Shown here: in pieces, positions 1 to 9,946 of the stretch | How the letters are laid out: each line of letters opens with the position of its first letter | How positions within the stretch are numbered: the first letter of the stretch is position 1 | Assembly: GCA_022570795.1 (NCBI GenBank) | Contig: JAKUDP010000025.1 | Span: 821,001-885,000 of the forward strand | Origin: Sphaerulina vaccinii | Lineage: Eukaryota; Ascomycota; Dothideomycetes; Mycosphaerellales; Mycosphaerellaceae | Direction: 5' to 3' | Length of the DNA stretch: 64,000 nucleotides | Program-made: the position numbers and the translations under genes | The notes under the pieces: model-generated | The model's input: only the letters and a program-made list of their open reading frames with translations | Database searches by the model: none | Told to the model about the DNA's origin: nothing

Positions 1-10
1 ACACCTCACT

Positions 11-2134
11 ATGCGTGCCTCATATCTGCTGTCATGGACGGCGACAGCGCTCCTGGCTGCCAGTCCTGTCTCAGCAGGGCTGTTTGGCGGCAATGAGGAC
101 AACAGTGTGGGTGGCCTAATGAAGAAGGAAGAGGACACGACAGGCCAGGACACGATATTCAATGGCAAGACTGTGCCTCCTATGACTGAACTGGAAGGCG
201 ACAAGATCGACGAGCAAATAAAGGATGGCTACTGGATGGTCGAGTACTTCAGCCCCTACTGCCATCACTGCAAAGCATTTGCGCCTATCCTGCAAACACT
301 ATATGAATTCTACTACACATCGAATCCTGTGCCGCAAACAGCAGGGTCGGGCGAAACAGACTCCGACACGAACAGCTTCACGAGGTACTACAACTTCAAG
401 CTTGCCAAGGTGGACTGCGTGGCATTCGGAGATGCGTGCGTAAGCCACAAGATCGGATCGTTTCCTACGGTAGTCCTATATAAGGACGGAGTTGAGATTG
501 AGAAGAAGACTGGACAAGATAACCTTTCGAACATGAGCAAGTGGGTGGAGAAGATCCTGGAGACGATCAAGCCTGGAAGCAGACCGCAAGGAGGCCCGAA
601 ACTGCCGAAAGTGGGAGCGAAAGAGGCACCAGCGCAGCCAGTGATAGAAGCATTGGTCGCGAAAGAGGGCGATGCCAAAGTTGCAGCTGGAACTGCCAAA
701 GCTACACTTACTGGCACACGAGTTGTCGAGCCTACGAGGCAGACTCCCAACCCGGTGGGCAAGAGCATGACATTGACAGCAGACAACTTCCAGCGACTGG
801 TCACTACGACTCGCGATCCATGGTTTATCAAGTTCTACGCGCCTTGGTGTCACCACTGTCAGGCAATGGCTCCAAGCTGGCAAGGAATGGCCAAGCAGAT
901 GGAGGGCAGGCTGAATGTGGGAGAAGTGAACTGCGAGGCGGAGAAGCGACTCTGCAAGGATGTCAAGGTTCGCGGCTACCCAACGATCATGTTCTTCCAG
1001 GGCGGAGAGCGAATCGAGTATGAAGGCCTGCGCGGACTTGGTGATCTTATGAGCTTCGCCAACAAGGCTGTGGGCTTGACAGCTGGCATTGCGAATGTGA
1101 CTGCTGCTGAATTCGAGGAGATGGAGGCCAAGGAGGAGGTCATCTTTGTCTACTTCTACGACGATGCCACAACCAGCGAGGACTTTGCCGCACTGGAACG
1201 TCTGACTCTGAGCTTGATCGGACACGCCAAGCTGGTCAAGACTCGCGATCCCGAAATGGAGAAGCGCTACAAGATTTCTGTCTGGCCTCGACTACTTGTC
1301 TCGCGAGATGGAAAGCCCACCTACTACAATGCATTGTCTCCACGCGACATGCGTGACTTTCGTCGTGTGCTCAACTGGATGAAATCGGTATGGCTACCTA
1401 TCGTACCTGAGCTGACTGCCTCGAATGCCCGTGAGATCATGGACCACCGTCTCGTCGTGCTAGGTATTCTCTCCCGCGACCGCACCGAAAGCTTCGCTCA
1501 ATCGAAGCGCGAAATCAAGAACGCAGCGCTGGAATGGATTGACAAGCAGACACAGGCCTTCCAGCTCGAACGCCAGGAACTTCGAGATGCGAAGCAACTA
1601 CGTATCGAGGAAGCAGAAGATCGCAACGACCAACGTGCCCTCCGCGCCGCTAAGCAGATCCGCATCAACATGGATGATATCGAACGGAAGGAGGTAGGCT
1701 TCGCGTGGGTCGATGGAGTCTTCTGGGAAAGGTGGATTCGCACTACCTATGGCATCAGCGTTGGAGATGGCGAGAAAGTGATCATCAACGATGAAGACAA
1801 CCACCGATACTGGGATACAACCATGACTGGAAACCCAATCGTCCCATCTCGAACATCAATCTTGGAAACACTACCTAGGATTGTTGCGAACCCACCTAAG
1901 ATCAGCCCGAAGTCGACCACCAATGCGATAGGGCATGTATGGTGGGTCGTCAAAGGCAACGTCAGCCATCACCCCTTCGTGAGCATTGGCCTCTTGGTCG
2001 GTGTGTTACTGGTTGGCCTTATATATGGAAGGAGGCATATGCATGCCAGAGGAGGTTATATCAAACTTGATGAGAAAGGTGGGCATATGAACGGCTTACT
2101 TGGTGGGAACAGCGGAGTCGGAAAGACGGATTAA
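11..2134 (+). CDS. Membrane-anchored PDI-related protein (Eps1-like)
   Basis: Single-exon gene for a 707-residue ER oxidoreductase of the protein disulfide isomerase group. An N-terminal signal peptide (hydrophobic to about residue 22) is followed by two thioredoxin domains, each with a CHHC active site (cysteines 84/87 and 280/283). A long charged region follows, with a coiled-coil-like Gln/Glu/Arg stretch near 505-560. A single membrane helix near 655-673 precedes a short basic cytosolic tail. Yeast Eps1 has the same size and layout (about 700 residues, C-terminal membrane anchor, PDI motif). Eps1 assists ER quality control of membrane proteins. The start is the first ATG and begins a good signal peptide. 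Only 10 bases of upstream sequence are present, so the promoter lies outside. The two-active-site form could also be a different PDI-family member. The family assignment is firm; the Eps1 orthology is inferred. Confidence 0.88.
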   Translation: MRASYLLSWTATALLAASPVSAGLFGGNEDNSVGGLMKKEEDTTGQDTIFNGKTVPPMTELEGDKIDEQIKDGYWMVEYFSPYCHHCKAFAPILQTLYEFYYTSNPVPQTAGSGETDSDTNSFTRYYNFKLAKVDCVAFGDACVSHKIGSFPTVVLYKDGVEIEKKTGQDNLSNMSKWVEKILETIKPGSRPQGGPKLPKVGAKEAPAQPVIEALVAKEGDAKVAAGTAKATLTGTRVVEPTRQTPNPVGKSMTLTADNFQRLVTTTRDPWFIKFYAPWCHHCQAMAPSWQGMAKQMEGRLNVGEVNCEAEKRLCKDVKVRGYPTIMFFQGGERIEYEGLRGLGDLMSFANKAVGLTAGIANVTAAEFEEMEAKEEVIFVYFYDDATTSEDFAALERLTLSLIGHAKLVKTRDPEMEKRYKISVWPRLLVSRDGKPTYYNALSPRDMRDFRRVLNWMKSVWLPIVPELTASNAREIMDHRLVVLGILSRDRTESFAQSKREIKNAALEWIDKQTQAFQLERQELRDAKQLRIEEAEDRNDQRALRAAKQIRINMDDIERKEVGFAWVDGVFWERWIRTTYGISVGDGEKVIINDEDNHRYWDTTMTGNPIVPSRTSILETLPRIVANPPKISPKSTTNAIGHVWWVVKGNVSHHPFVSIGLLVGVLLVGLIYGRRHMHARGGYIKLDEKGGHMNGLLGGNSGVGKTD

Positions 2135-3664
2135 TATGTATATCAGAGCAAGGAGTTTCGAGGAGTTATCCTAACAAGCTATGGTGGCTGTAGGATGGAC
2201 TGGGCTGTGGATAGTGAGGGCTTTCTATTTACATTTCTAATGAGAGACGTTCTGTGCAAGCCTCACTCCATGCAGGCACCGAGGTGAAGACAAAGAGGAC
2301 TCGAGGTCTGCTGACGTGTAGCCAGGCAACGAGTATCCAGTACCTGTCCGGTATCCACCTCATGCCGAAGGTAATATATGCTGTTGGCCATATCAGTACG
2401 TTAATATCCGCGGACTGCTTGCAGTACTCAGCTTCCTATTGCGGGGTGCCTGCATAGCTCTGGTGCGCATGGCGGTGCCCGTGGCGTCCGACCGGCAATC
2501 CGCAGCATGCAGACAGCTTATGACCAGAGAAAGCGGATGCCTTGGAGACTATGTATATATAATGCTCGACGTCCTCCTCTGATGCTCTACAGTTCTGCGT
2601 GGATCGCATTTCATTGTCTGAACACACTAACGATGTTATATCTTGCTATCAGGTACAGCACGCTGTGCGTATATCTTATCAAATGATGGACTCTCAGAAG
2701 TTGACAACGGATCTAGGCAAACACACTCTCAAACAGTCCTTTGGCGATGAGTTGTATGGCTATACACATCCTGGACAAGACTTGACAGGTTTCTCCTTCT
2801 GGAAGTCGTTACTTGCTACTCAGACACAGGATCATTGCTTGGGCTGGCCGGAGCACTCGCCTTATCCTTATCCCAGTCTCGATCAAACATGGCTTCATGC
2901 TGGGAACGAACAGGAAATCAAGGGAGAGCACGATGGGACCTTCACCAACGCCGCGTGCCATGGTCAAGCACTTAGCACTGCGCCGCCAGATCACACCACG
3001 TTCAGGACCACGGCAAGCATCTTCACTGCGAGGAATCTGGTTGCCAACAAAGCTTCGACAGGAGTTCCACACTGAACCGCCACAGAAGGACAACTCACAG
3101 CCAAGCTCGCAACTTCCGATGTGACAGAGAAGGGTGTACGCGTGCACTTAAGAGGCGAGATGATATGCTCAAACATCGGAGGAGATCGCATGAATGTAGG
3201 TAGAGGACTACAAAGTAGGGGTTCTAATTGTTCGATTTGGTGCATAGCTTTCTCATGCAGCAGGATGTATCTGAGTGCTCCATAACATCGACGCTGCTGC
3301 ATCTGTATTGATATACCGAGACCACATCATGGACTATTACATATACTAGACTTTTGCTACTGACCGAGAGCTCTGTTGAGTCGTCGGCTATCGATCCTGA
3401 GCCTAGAGAAAGCATATATGATCGAGACTTGAGTGAAAGAATACCTACAACCATCGCAAAGACATCGATCGTGGACGGATGAGGCAATGTATCGACATCA
3501 ACTTGCACTGAGGGGAACTTCCAAACGACTGCGCTGGAACTGATCGACCAGGTTGCCAGGATGAGGTCCTGCATAGGCCTGGACAAGCCTTAATGCCCCA
3601 CATCGCGCCATGGAGCCCAGCTGAGTCAACATATTCGACCAGAGGCCTCAACAAGCACGAAACG
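2135..3664. other. Intergenic, nothing convincing seen
   Basis: About 1.5 kb between the PDI-like gene and the tRNA. Short open frames occur on both strands, but none has a plausible composition, splice pattern or family resemblance. The first 100-150 bases are expected to hold the 3' end of the PDI-like transcript. Confidence 0.5.
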
Positions 3665-3743
3665 GCTTGTATGGTCTAGCGGTATGACGCATCCTTCACA
3701 ATGGTATCGGATGAGGCCCTGGGTTCGATCCCCAGTGCGAGTA
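3665..3743 (+). tRNA. tRNA-Val (CAC) with short anticodon intron
   Basis: A cloverleaf can be drawn. The 5' acceptor strand GCTTGTA pairs with TGCGAGT (three G-U pairs), followed by discriminator A. The D-arm starts GGTCTAGCGGT. The anticodon stem CATCC/GGATG encloses a 14-base loop TTCACAATGGTATC. The T-arm is CTGGG-TTCGATC-CCCAG, a perfect B box. A normal loop has 7 bases, so a 7-base intron after position 37 is inferred, leaving anticodon CAC (valine). The D-arm and T-arm match my recollection of filamentous-fungal tRNA-Val. The three wobble pairs in the acceptor stem make it somewhat weak, so it could be a decaying copy. Confidence 0.72.
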
Positions 3744-4382
3744 ACATGTGGACAAGTCCTGATGTTGATATAGTCGCACATCTTCTGCTTTTGGCAGTAT
3801 TGGTCAAACTTTTGGATTTGTGCTTCTCAAATGAGGGTTCTGCGCCTGTTTCTTGATACGTATGACTTATCCAGTGTCCAGCGTGTTCAGCGTGTCCAGT
3901 AGACCTTTGACCTCCTGTACAATCGCGTGTGTCTGTTGTGTTGCGGTTTGGCAGCATCTGATTTTTGTGTGAGGTGAAGTCAAATTGCTTGGCGCTGGAA
4001 ATCCCCACTTTCTCATTTCTCCACCTCAACACACCCGCATTCACATCGCGTCGGCATCCATGTGTACGGTTATGGCCAGATCTGTTGCCTCAGGTTTCCG
4101 AGAGCGATGAGATGGGAATGAAAAGTCTCTTATTGATGGGCCTGGCTTCCATGGTCGGACAGCACTTCGCGTGCTCTTTTACATTCACAACGGAGCCTTC
4201 ACGAGTGGTCCAACTTGCTCACCAGATGCATCTGAGCTGGTGTCTACAGGCTGAACATCGGGACATTTTATTGACAGAACAGAAGTCGTCTTGCGCAGGA
4301 CGGGCTCCGACTACGACATCACACTCTCGGCCTCAATTACCTCACCAACCTCGCACTACACGACGCGTGCTGCGCAAAATAC
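3744..4382. other. Intergenic, nothing convincing seen
   Basis: About 640 bases downstream of the tRNA and downstream of the small minus-strand gene. An open frame of 141 codons on the plus strand has low-complexity, unfamily-like composition and is judged chance. No repeats or RNA structures were recognised. Confidence 0.4.
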
Positions 4383-4698
4383 CTATCTGATCACTGCATC
4401 CTCTCCCTTCTTGCTTTCCAACTTAGCCGCCTTCTTCGCTTCCTTCGCCCTTTCCTTCTGCTGGAACTTCTCGATACGTTTCTGTTTCCCTTTGTGCTCC
4501 TGTCCATCGTACGGCATTACCGCCAAAGCCTCCGGGCAGTCAGCACTTCCAAAGCCGCTGATCGCGATTGTCAGCAAGAAGGATAGAGATATGCATGGGT
4601 CAGCTGGCCTACGCTACGACTGAGTGCAAAGAGAAGTTTGCAATACGCTTTGCTTTTGAGGTCTTGGTGGACTTGAGTTCATCCTGAGTGGCAGACAT
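4383..4698 (-). CDS. Small lysine-rich hypothetical protein, two exons
   Basis: Predicted 86-residue protein on the minus strand: exon 1 4698-4613, intron 4612-4558, exon 2 4557-4383. The start is ATG-TCT-GCC. The intron begins GTAGGC, has a CTGAC branch motif about 12 bases before the acceptor CAG, and keeps the frame. The C-terminal half is strongly basic and helical, rich in Lys, Arg, Glu and Gln (for example KGKQKRIEKFQQKERAKE), which suggests a nucleic-acid-binding or nucleolar tail. I do not recognise the family. Without the splice, exon 2 alone is an open frame of 64 codons. Support is the good branch/acceptor pair plus biased composition; a chance frame cannot be excluded. Confidence 0.42.
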
Positions 4699-5374
4699 AA
4701 TGATCGTGATGCTGACATCTTCCAGACTCGAGATGGACTGTTTCAGCTGTTATACTAGAAGGCCGTTACAAGCTGCGGATTGTGACTATCGTCATAGCAT
4801 CACGAGATTCGATCGAAACAAAGACTCCGCCATTCTTGGAATCTTGGCTAAGATCCTTCGGGCCATGGCTATGCAGTTCCATATACGCGAGCCTTCGAGA
4901 TGAACTTCACCTTCCACTTTAAGCCGAGCAGGGCATCTGACGACAGAGTCTGATCTTGCTGACTTGTCCTGCAGTTGAGTATTCCGAGGAGTCATTGCTT
5001 CGGGCGAGCAGTATGTAAGGTCAACACGATTACGAAACCTGCAAGACACGACCGCATGTTCTTATGCGTAGCACCAGAAGACTCCACCAGACTCCAAAAG
5101 CCATCATCGAGGCATGAGAGCACACCAGATCATGTCCTGATTCGAAGCATGCATGCACTCCACCTCCGTCTGTTTGTCTGTTCCTGGCACTCTTCTGGAA
5201 CTCACTAGCGGCTTCGCTCTATTCGTGAACACGCAGATTCACTTGCATGCTGCTCACCTGGACGATGCTCGCGACTTCATTTTCCATGGCGTCTGGTGCT
5301 CATAAGCCAGTCGCCCTCCCCAGGTCTCTCTTCGTCGAGAACACATCCACCAACCACGAACACGCTCATACATC
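4699..5374. other. Intergenic, nothing convincing seen
   Basis: Divergent spacer upstream of the small minus-strand gene. Only short unbiased open frames were seen, with no recognisable RNA or repeat. Confidence 0.4.
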
Positions 5375-5536
5375 ATGAACATCACCACCAAATTCCAACA
5401 GCTGAACTCGCTCTGCGAATCAGTCTTCACGTTGCACCAGAATGTTTACGATGCGCTCATTCATCTGCAGGCTTCCGTCTCGGCATACATGGAACCTGCT
5501 CGCACTTTCATTTGCAGAATCTTCCTACAAACATAA
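5375..5536 (+). CDS. Possible 53-residue small ORF upstream of the F-box-like gene
   Basis: An ATG-initiated frame of 53 codons with an alternating hydrophobic/polar pattern (start MNITTKFQQLNSL, end ICRIFLQT). It lies 74 bases upstream of the F-box-like gene on the same strand. It could be an upstream ORF in that gene's leader, a small protein, or chance. No family is recognised and there is no direct evidence of translation. Confidence 0.2.
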   Translation: MNITTKFQQLNSLCESVFTLHQNVYDALIHLQASVSAYMEPARTFICRIFLQT

Positions 5537-5610
5537 CTCGCAGAGCACACTCTTCATGAATCATCACTGACCTAGGCCCGAAGGCTGCATCCATCATTGA
5601 CTCTAAGGTC

Positions 5611-6581
5611 ATGTCAAGCTCCACTTCACCAGCTCCACCACGAGCCTCTCTGCTAGGTCTTCCTGCGGAACTTCGCCTACACATCTACGAACTCCTCAGA
5701 TCGATAGATCCGCCATGCTGGAGGGTTACTGGAACTGCAGACTGGCAGGAACATGTCACGACAGCACGAACAGGCTTCTTCGCTATGGCGACGACGTGCA
5801 GTTTGACGAGACATGAGACCAAGCCATTGCTGGCAACAGCCCTTTCTCGACCATTCGTCGAGTTGATCAGCTTTACAAAGGAAGACGCAGACCTATGGAT
5901 AGCACAACATGCCTCGAGAATGTCGCAGATGTGCTGTATCACCATTCAGTTGTGGGCAGGCTGTGGTAGCGAAGACTTGTGTGATATGAAAGGTGGCCAT
6001 TACTTGACATGTGCTGCCCAGAAGAAGAAGAATAAGAAGACGCAGGACCGTATGAAATGTGATGAGCAGTGCGACTACGGCTACGGCTACGGCTACTTGT
6101 GGGAGTCAACAAGCATGTAAGCCTATCTAGCTTTCCTTCGCTGCTTACACGACCAAAGCTCACTATACACAGATCTCCCATGAAGAAAAGCTTTGGTCTC
6201 TGCAAAAGATCGGTTCATGTTGACATCGACTCAATCGAGGGTCGCGGTCGATGCAGACACGAGCGCCAACTTCGCTATTGCTATGGTCTGACAGTGGCCG
6301 ACTGGAATACATGTGAACGCGAGCGCAATCGTAACAATCGCTGGGACAGTGAAGGCGACACATACGACACATGCGCGAACTCAGACCTCGGAGAGTTGTG
6401 CCATGACATGCAGAGTATGGCAAGGACCGGATGGAAAGTCGAGTGGCTGAAGAAAATCTTTGCAGTTATGACGAAGAACTACAGTTGGCCTAAACGTGCA
6501 CTTGAGCAAGAGTGGGCCGAGTTTGTCGAGACTGGGTACCCAGAGAAGTTCGCAGCAGAGCACGGAATCAAAGACGATTGA
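5611..6581 (+). CDS. F-box/2EXR-like hypothetical protein, two exons
   Basis: Predicted 304-residue protein: exon 1 5611-6116, intron 6117-6172 (GTAAGC...ACACAG, 56 bp), exon 2 6173-6581. The splice restores frame through an ATA isoleucine codon. After a Ser/Pro-rich start the N-terminus has LLGLPAELRLHIYELL. This is the typical opening helix of the large fungal F-box-like/2EXR family, whose members are usually lineage-specific and of unknown target. Exon 1 ends in a Gly-Tyr repeat encoded by a small GGCTAC microsatellite. Exon 2 is rich in Arg, Asn and Trp with several Cys. The start is the first ATG before the motif. The family call rests on the one motif; function is unknown. No co-regulated neighbour is apparent. 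Confidence 0.68.
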
Positions 6582-7604
6582 GCATGAGCGATAGCGTTTT
6601 AGCAATAGTTCTTAGCAGGACTGGGGCGTAAGAACTCAGAAACCATGATAGAGGTAGTCACTCCTGGCTGAACTGTGAGTGAATATCATAGCTGCATCAC
6701 GAATAGAATGCAGTACAGACTTTCGAATACTTGGAACGCTCAGAAGCAATCAATTCCACGGGCCATAGAAGTCAGGTATAGGACGAAATCAATTCATCCT
6801 ACGTATATGACCCTTCAGAGTTCTATCGCTATCATCGTCACCCCCCCAAGCCCGCCTAGTGAAACCACCCTCACACTCTTCAGCTATCCTTCCCATCGTG
6901 CGTCCGTTCACATTCCTCCTCCAACTTCAGGCTCTCAAGATACGTCTCAATCACTCTCGTCTGCATAGCCCAGTCACACCAGTCCCTACCTCCGACCTCC
7001 TGCGCCTCACGTGATTGAAGCGCAACCTCAAGCTGCCTGGTGAGTCGCGCTCGAGAGGCTTCGCGTAACCGCTTTTGTTTTTCCGGCCACTCCTATTCGC
7101 GAGATAGACGTAGATGCTCGGCGAAGGCAGTCTCGCGTTGATTGTCATTGAAGCAGGGCAAGATAATGTTCGATATGCGTCTCGTGTGTCGCGGCATAGA
7201 TTTCGATCATACTGAGAAATGTGCCAGAGCTCTCGTGACCTGCTGCTGTGTGCATAACATTCTGCTCATACTTGCGACCGAGGGGGGTTCTAGCTGGCTG
7301 GTCTATTTCCTGTGTCAATTGTAGTGGCGGGGTTGGTAGTGGTGATGTGGAAAAGTAAAGGTAAATCAAGATGCAAGATACTTAAGATAAGCCTTGCCTT
7401 CCAAAGCTGCTGCATAGCCTAGTTGTGGTAGCCAATTCTCTGGTAGAGGTCTTGGTGAATTCCATATCCGCGCGGAGCTGCAGCACTGAAGCACGATATT
7501 AGACGTCAGGCACAGGTACTGCGTGTCATCCATATCGTCGAACTAAGCACGACCTGCGTTGTGATGTAGTCGTTCCGCTTTCGCATAGCAGAAGAGAACG
7601 AAAC
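6582..7604. other. Intergenic between convergent genes
   Basis: About 1 kb between two convergent genes. Bases about 7420-7490 resemble 8740-8870 in the same orientation (minus-strand peptide remnant APRGYGIHQDLYQRIGYHN versus APRGFYQNSDQRVV). This suggests that the local duplication described for the neighbouring gene extends here. Otherwise nothing was seen. Confidence 0.4.
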
Positions 7605-8631
7605 TCAATCCTGTCTATGATACCATTCGTCATTGACAAAATGATCCTTTCGTCTCATCCTCCCGTCTATCTCCTGCTGCGTCTTCTCTGCCTGCCTGAA
7701 CTTCATCAATTCAAGGTCTAGCTCGCTAATCTTCTCTCTATAGCGTTTGATTAGAGACGCTGCCTCTTCGTATGTTGCCTGAGATAATGCCTTATCGAGC
7801 TCCTGCTCGCTTATTTGATTTGCGAAGTAGTGGCCGATCGCAGCGTATTGTGCGTCGAGTCGATTTTGTAGTTCTTGTAGTGCTTGTAGTGAAGCCTCCT
7901 CATCATACATCTTCTTGTAGTTGGAGCGCGTATCATGAATCTCGTAGAATTGGGGACGTTGTGGTGCTCGGGTGTGCTCGTGTTGTCAGCACAGCAGATC
8001 AAAGCCAACGGCAATCCTGTCTACCGGGCGAGTTCTCATCGACAAATTCGGCCTTTCGTCGTGCTCTGCCATTCATCTTCTCTGCCTGCCTGAACTTCAT
8101 CAACTCCCGAGCTTGCTGGTTGATCTTCTCCCTGTAGCGTTGGATGAGCTCCGCTGTCTCCTGAGATGTCGCCTGAGCTAATGCCTCGTCCAGATCGACA
8201 TAGGTCAGTCGATCTGAGAAGTGGTCCTCGATTGCGGTGTCCTGTGCCTCGACTCGTTGATGTGTGGTACGTTCAAAGAGAGCTCTTAGCGCTCCGTCAG
8301 CGTGCGCGTTGGTGCGTTCAGGACGCGGAATGGATTCGGGGTTGGGAGTGCTCTCGTTCCGTTGTCGTTCGTTGAACTCGGCGCATTGCTGCCCAATCTT
8401 CGAAATCGTTCTTCTCTGCTCGGAACTGGGACTGTTGTTGTTTCGCAGTCGCTCGTTATAGTCGGCACAAGACTGGGCGATTTCCGAAGCTTTTGAGCGT
8501 GACTCCATCATCTTGAATCCCGAGATGCCTTTCTCCTGGAGCACGACGATGACTGGCGGGCTTGGGCCCGTCGTGTGCGTCAGAGCTGTTGCCAGCGCTT
8601 GTCGCGTGCGCGCTCGTAGTAGTGTTGCCAT
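7605..8631 (-). CDS. Lineage-specific protein with two internal repeats
   Basis: Predicted 322-residue protein: exon 1 8631-8025, intron 8024-7967 (GTAGAC...CTGAC...CGAG, 58 bp), exon 2 7966-7605. The N-terminus (MATLLRARTRQALATALT) is Arg/Ala-rich and may be a mitochondrial presequence. Exon 1 ends, and exon 2 ends, with the same module of about 60 residues: (E/K)AL(A/S)QAT...LI(Q/K)RYREKI...ELMKFRQAEK followed by RR-K-(A/D)-(E/H)-F. The module is helical and probably coiled-coil. Skipping the intron gives RQD then a stop in copy 1, and copy 2 also ends RQD-stop. Two adjacent genes are therefore an alternative to one spliced gene. I do not recognise the family. The duplicated module and local remnant copies point to a rapidly evolving locus. 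Confidence 0.5.
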
Positions 8632-9946
8632 GATTGTGAGCTGGGCTGGTGAATAGAGTGCAGATAATTTAACTGGCGTGTAAGGTCTTTCGAAAGAATT
8701 GATATACAAGGTGAGTCAAGATAAGCATGAGAAAATTTCCTCTATGGAGGTGTCCTTTAGAATGTTGCGCCGTGGTTCTCTGGTAGCAACCAACAACTCT
8801 CTGGTCGGAATTCTGGTAGAATCCACGTGGAGCTGAAGTCTTGGTCCACCATCTCGAGAAAGTGGAAGTTCTGTGCTTGCCGTGATTGCCTTTGTAATTC
8901 CTGCCATAGAGAGTCGTTGCAGGCAATCAAATACAGAGAATCTCTCTGGAAAGCTCCTTGGTGGTTTTGACATTCTGTCTGGAGCTACGATAGCCTGGTT
9001 GCCGCGCGTAGACAGAGATGACATCTCCTTGACATCTCGTTTGGTCGACTGACTTCTCATCTCGATAAGGTATGCTCATGGCCGGGCAGGTGTGTTTGTC
9101 TCCGGCGAAGCTGTAATATCGCTCAACATCAGCGGAAGTTAGCAAAGACGGCGATCATGTAGCAAGGTTCATTTCAGATGCCTCTTCGGGCGCCTTCCGC
9201 TTTTCTGTCGGTGCAAAGGATGCATGTCGCTGAGCCTTGTCCGCTACGCTCCTGACTCTTTTGTGAGACTCTGTATATGGTTGACTGCCAACAATGATGG
9301 TGGGCGGCCACGACTCGTGGTCAGCAGTCAAAGGTCGCACACTCTCTGAAAAGCAATTGTACATGCCTGCGGTACCGTCTGATTACTCGATGCCCTGGTA
9401 CCCTCTCGTGGGCAGAGATGTTATGGAGCTCAGAACACGATTTTGCAACGTTCGACCTCTCACCGCGAGGGTGCCAGAGCACGGCGATCAAAGGTGAAGT
9501 TGGTTGGACCGAAGTCGGTGGCGCGCATTGACTTTTGCATGGGAAGCACAGACCGGGGACTTTGTTAGCGTGAGGTTCATCTTTTTGGTGGGGCAAACAC
9601 CTTCTCTCACTCTCACTCTCCTACCCTCCTACACTGCTCACCGTTCCTCAACTACTTCTTTGACTATGATCTGCTAGGCGTAAGATGTCATTGTACAACG
9701 GAATCTACGGCGAATTGGTCGATTTCAAGGCGTACTCAAGGAAGAACTAGATTGAGACTTCAAAGACAAAAGAGACAAGAACAATCGTTACTGCCATAAC
9801 ATAAGGAAGGTACGCTTGGTCGTTCTTGCCTTTTGACTGCTTCCCGCGGAATTCTCTGCGAATCAGCAATATCCAAGCCGCTCTGGCGACTTACTGACCA
9901 GAAAATCAGACCACGACACATTTCAGAGACACCTTCTACCGAAACC
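8632..9946. other. Intergenic with decayed duplicate and MET13 promoter
   Basis: The minus strand at about 8670-8926 has a frame resembling the segment downstream of the 7605-8631 gene (APRGFYQNSDQRVV), read as a remnant duplicate. Bases 9601-9640 are a CT-rich tract typical of fungal promoters or 5' leaders, upstream of the methylenetetrahydrofolate reductase gene. The remainder shows nothing recognisable. Confidence 0.4.

Noticed and set aside
476..1225. 249-codon antisense open frame across the PDI-like gene
   Set aside because: Mirror of a highly coding plus-strand region; no family motif, and the plus strand has clear thioredoxin active sites.
2599..3075. 158-codon plus-strand frame in the first intergenic region
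   Set aside because: Random composition, overlapping frames on both strands, no splice or start support.
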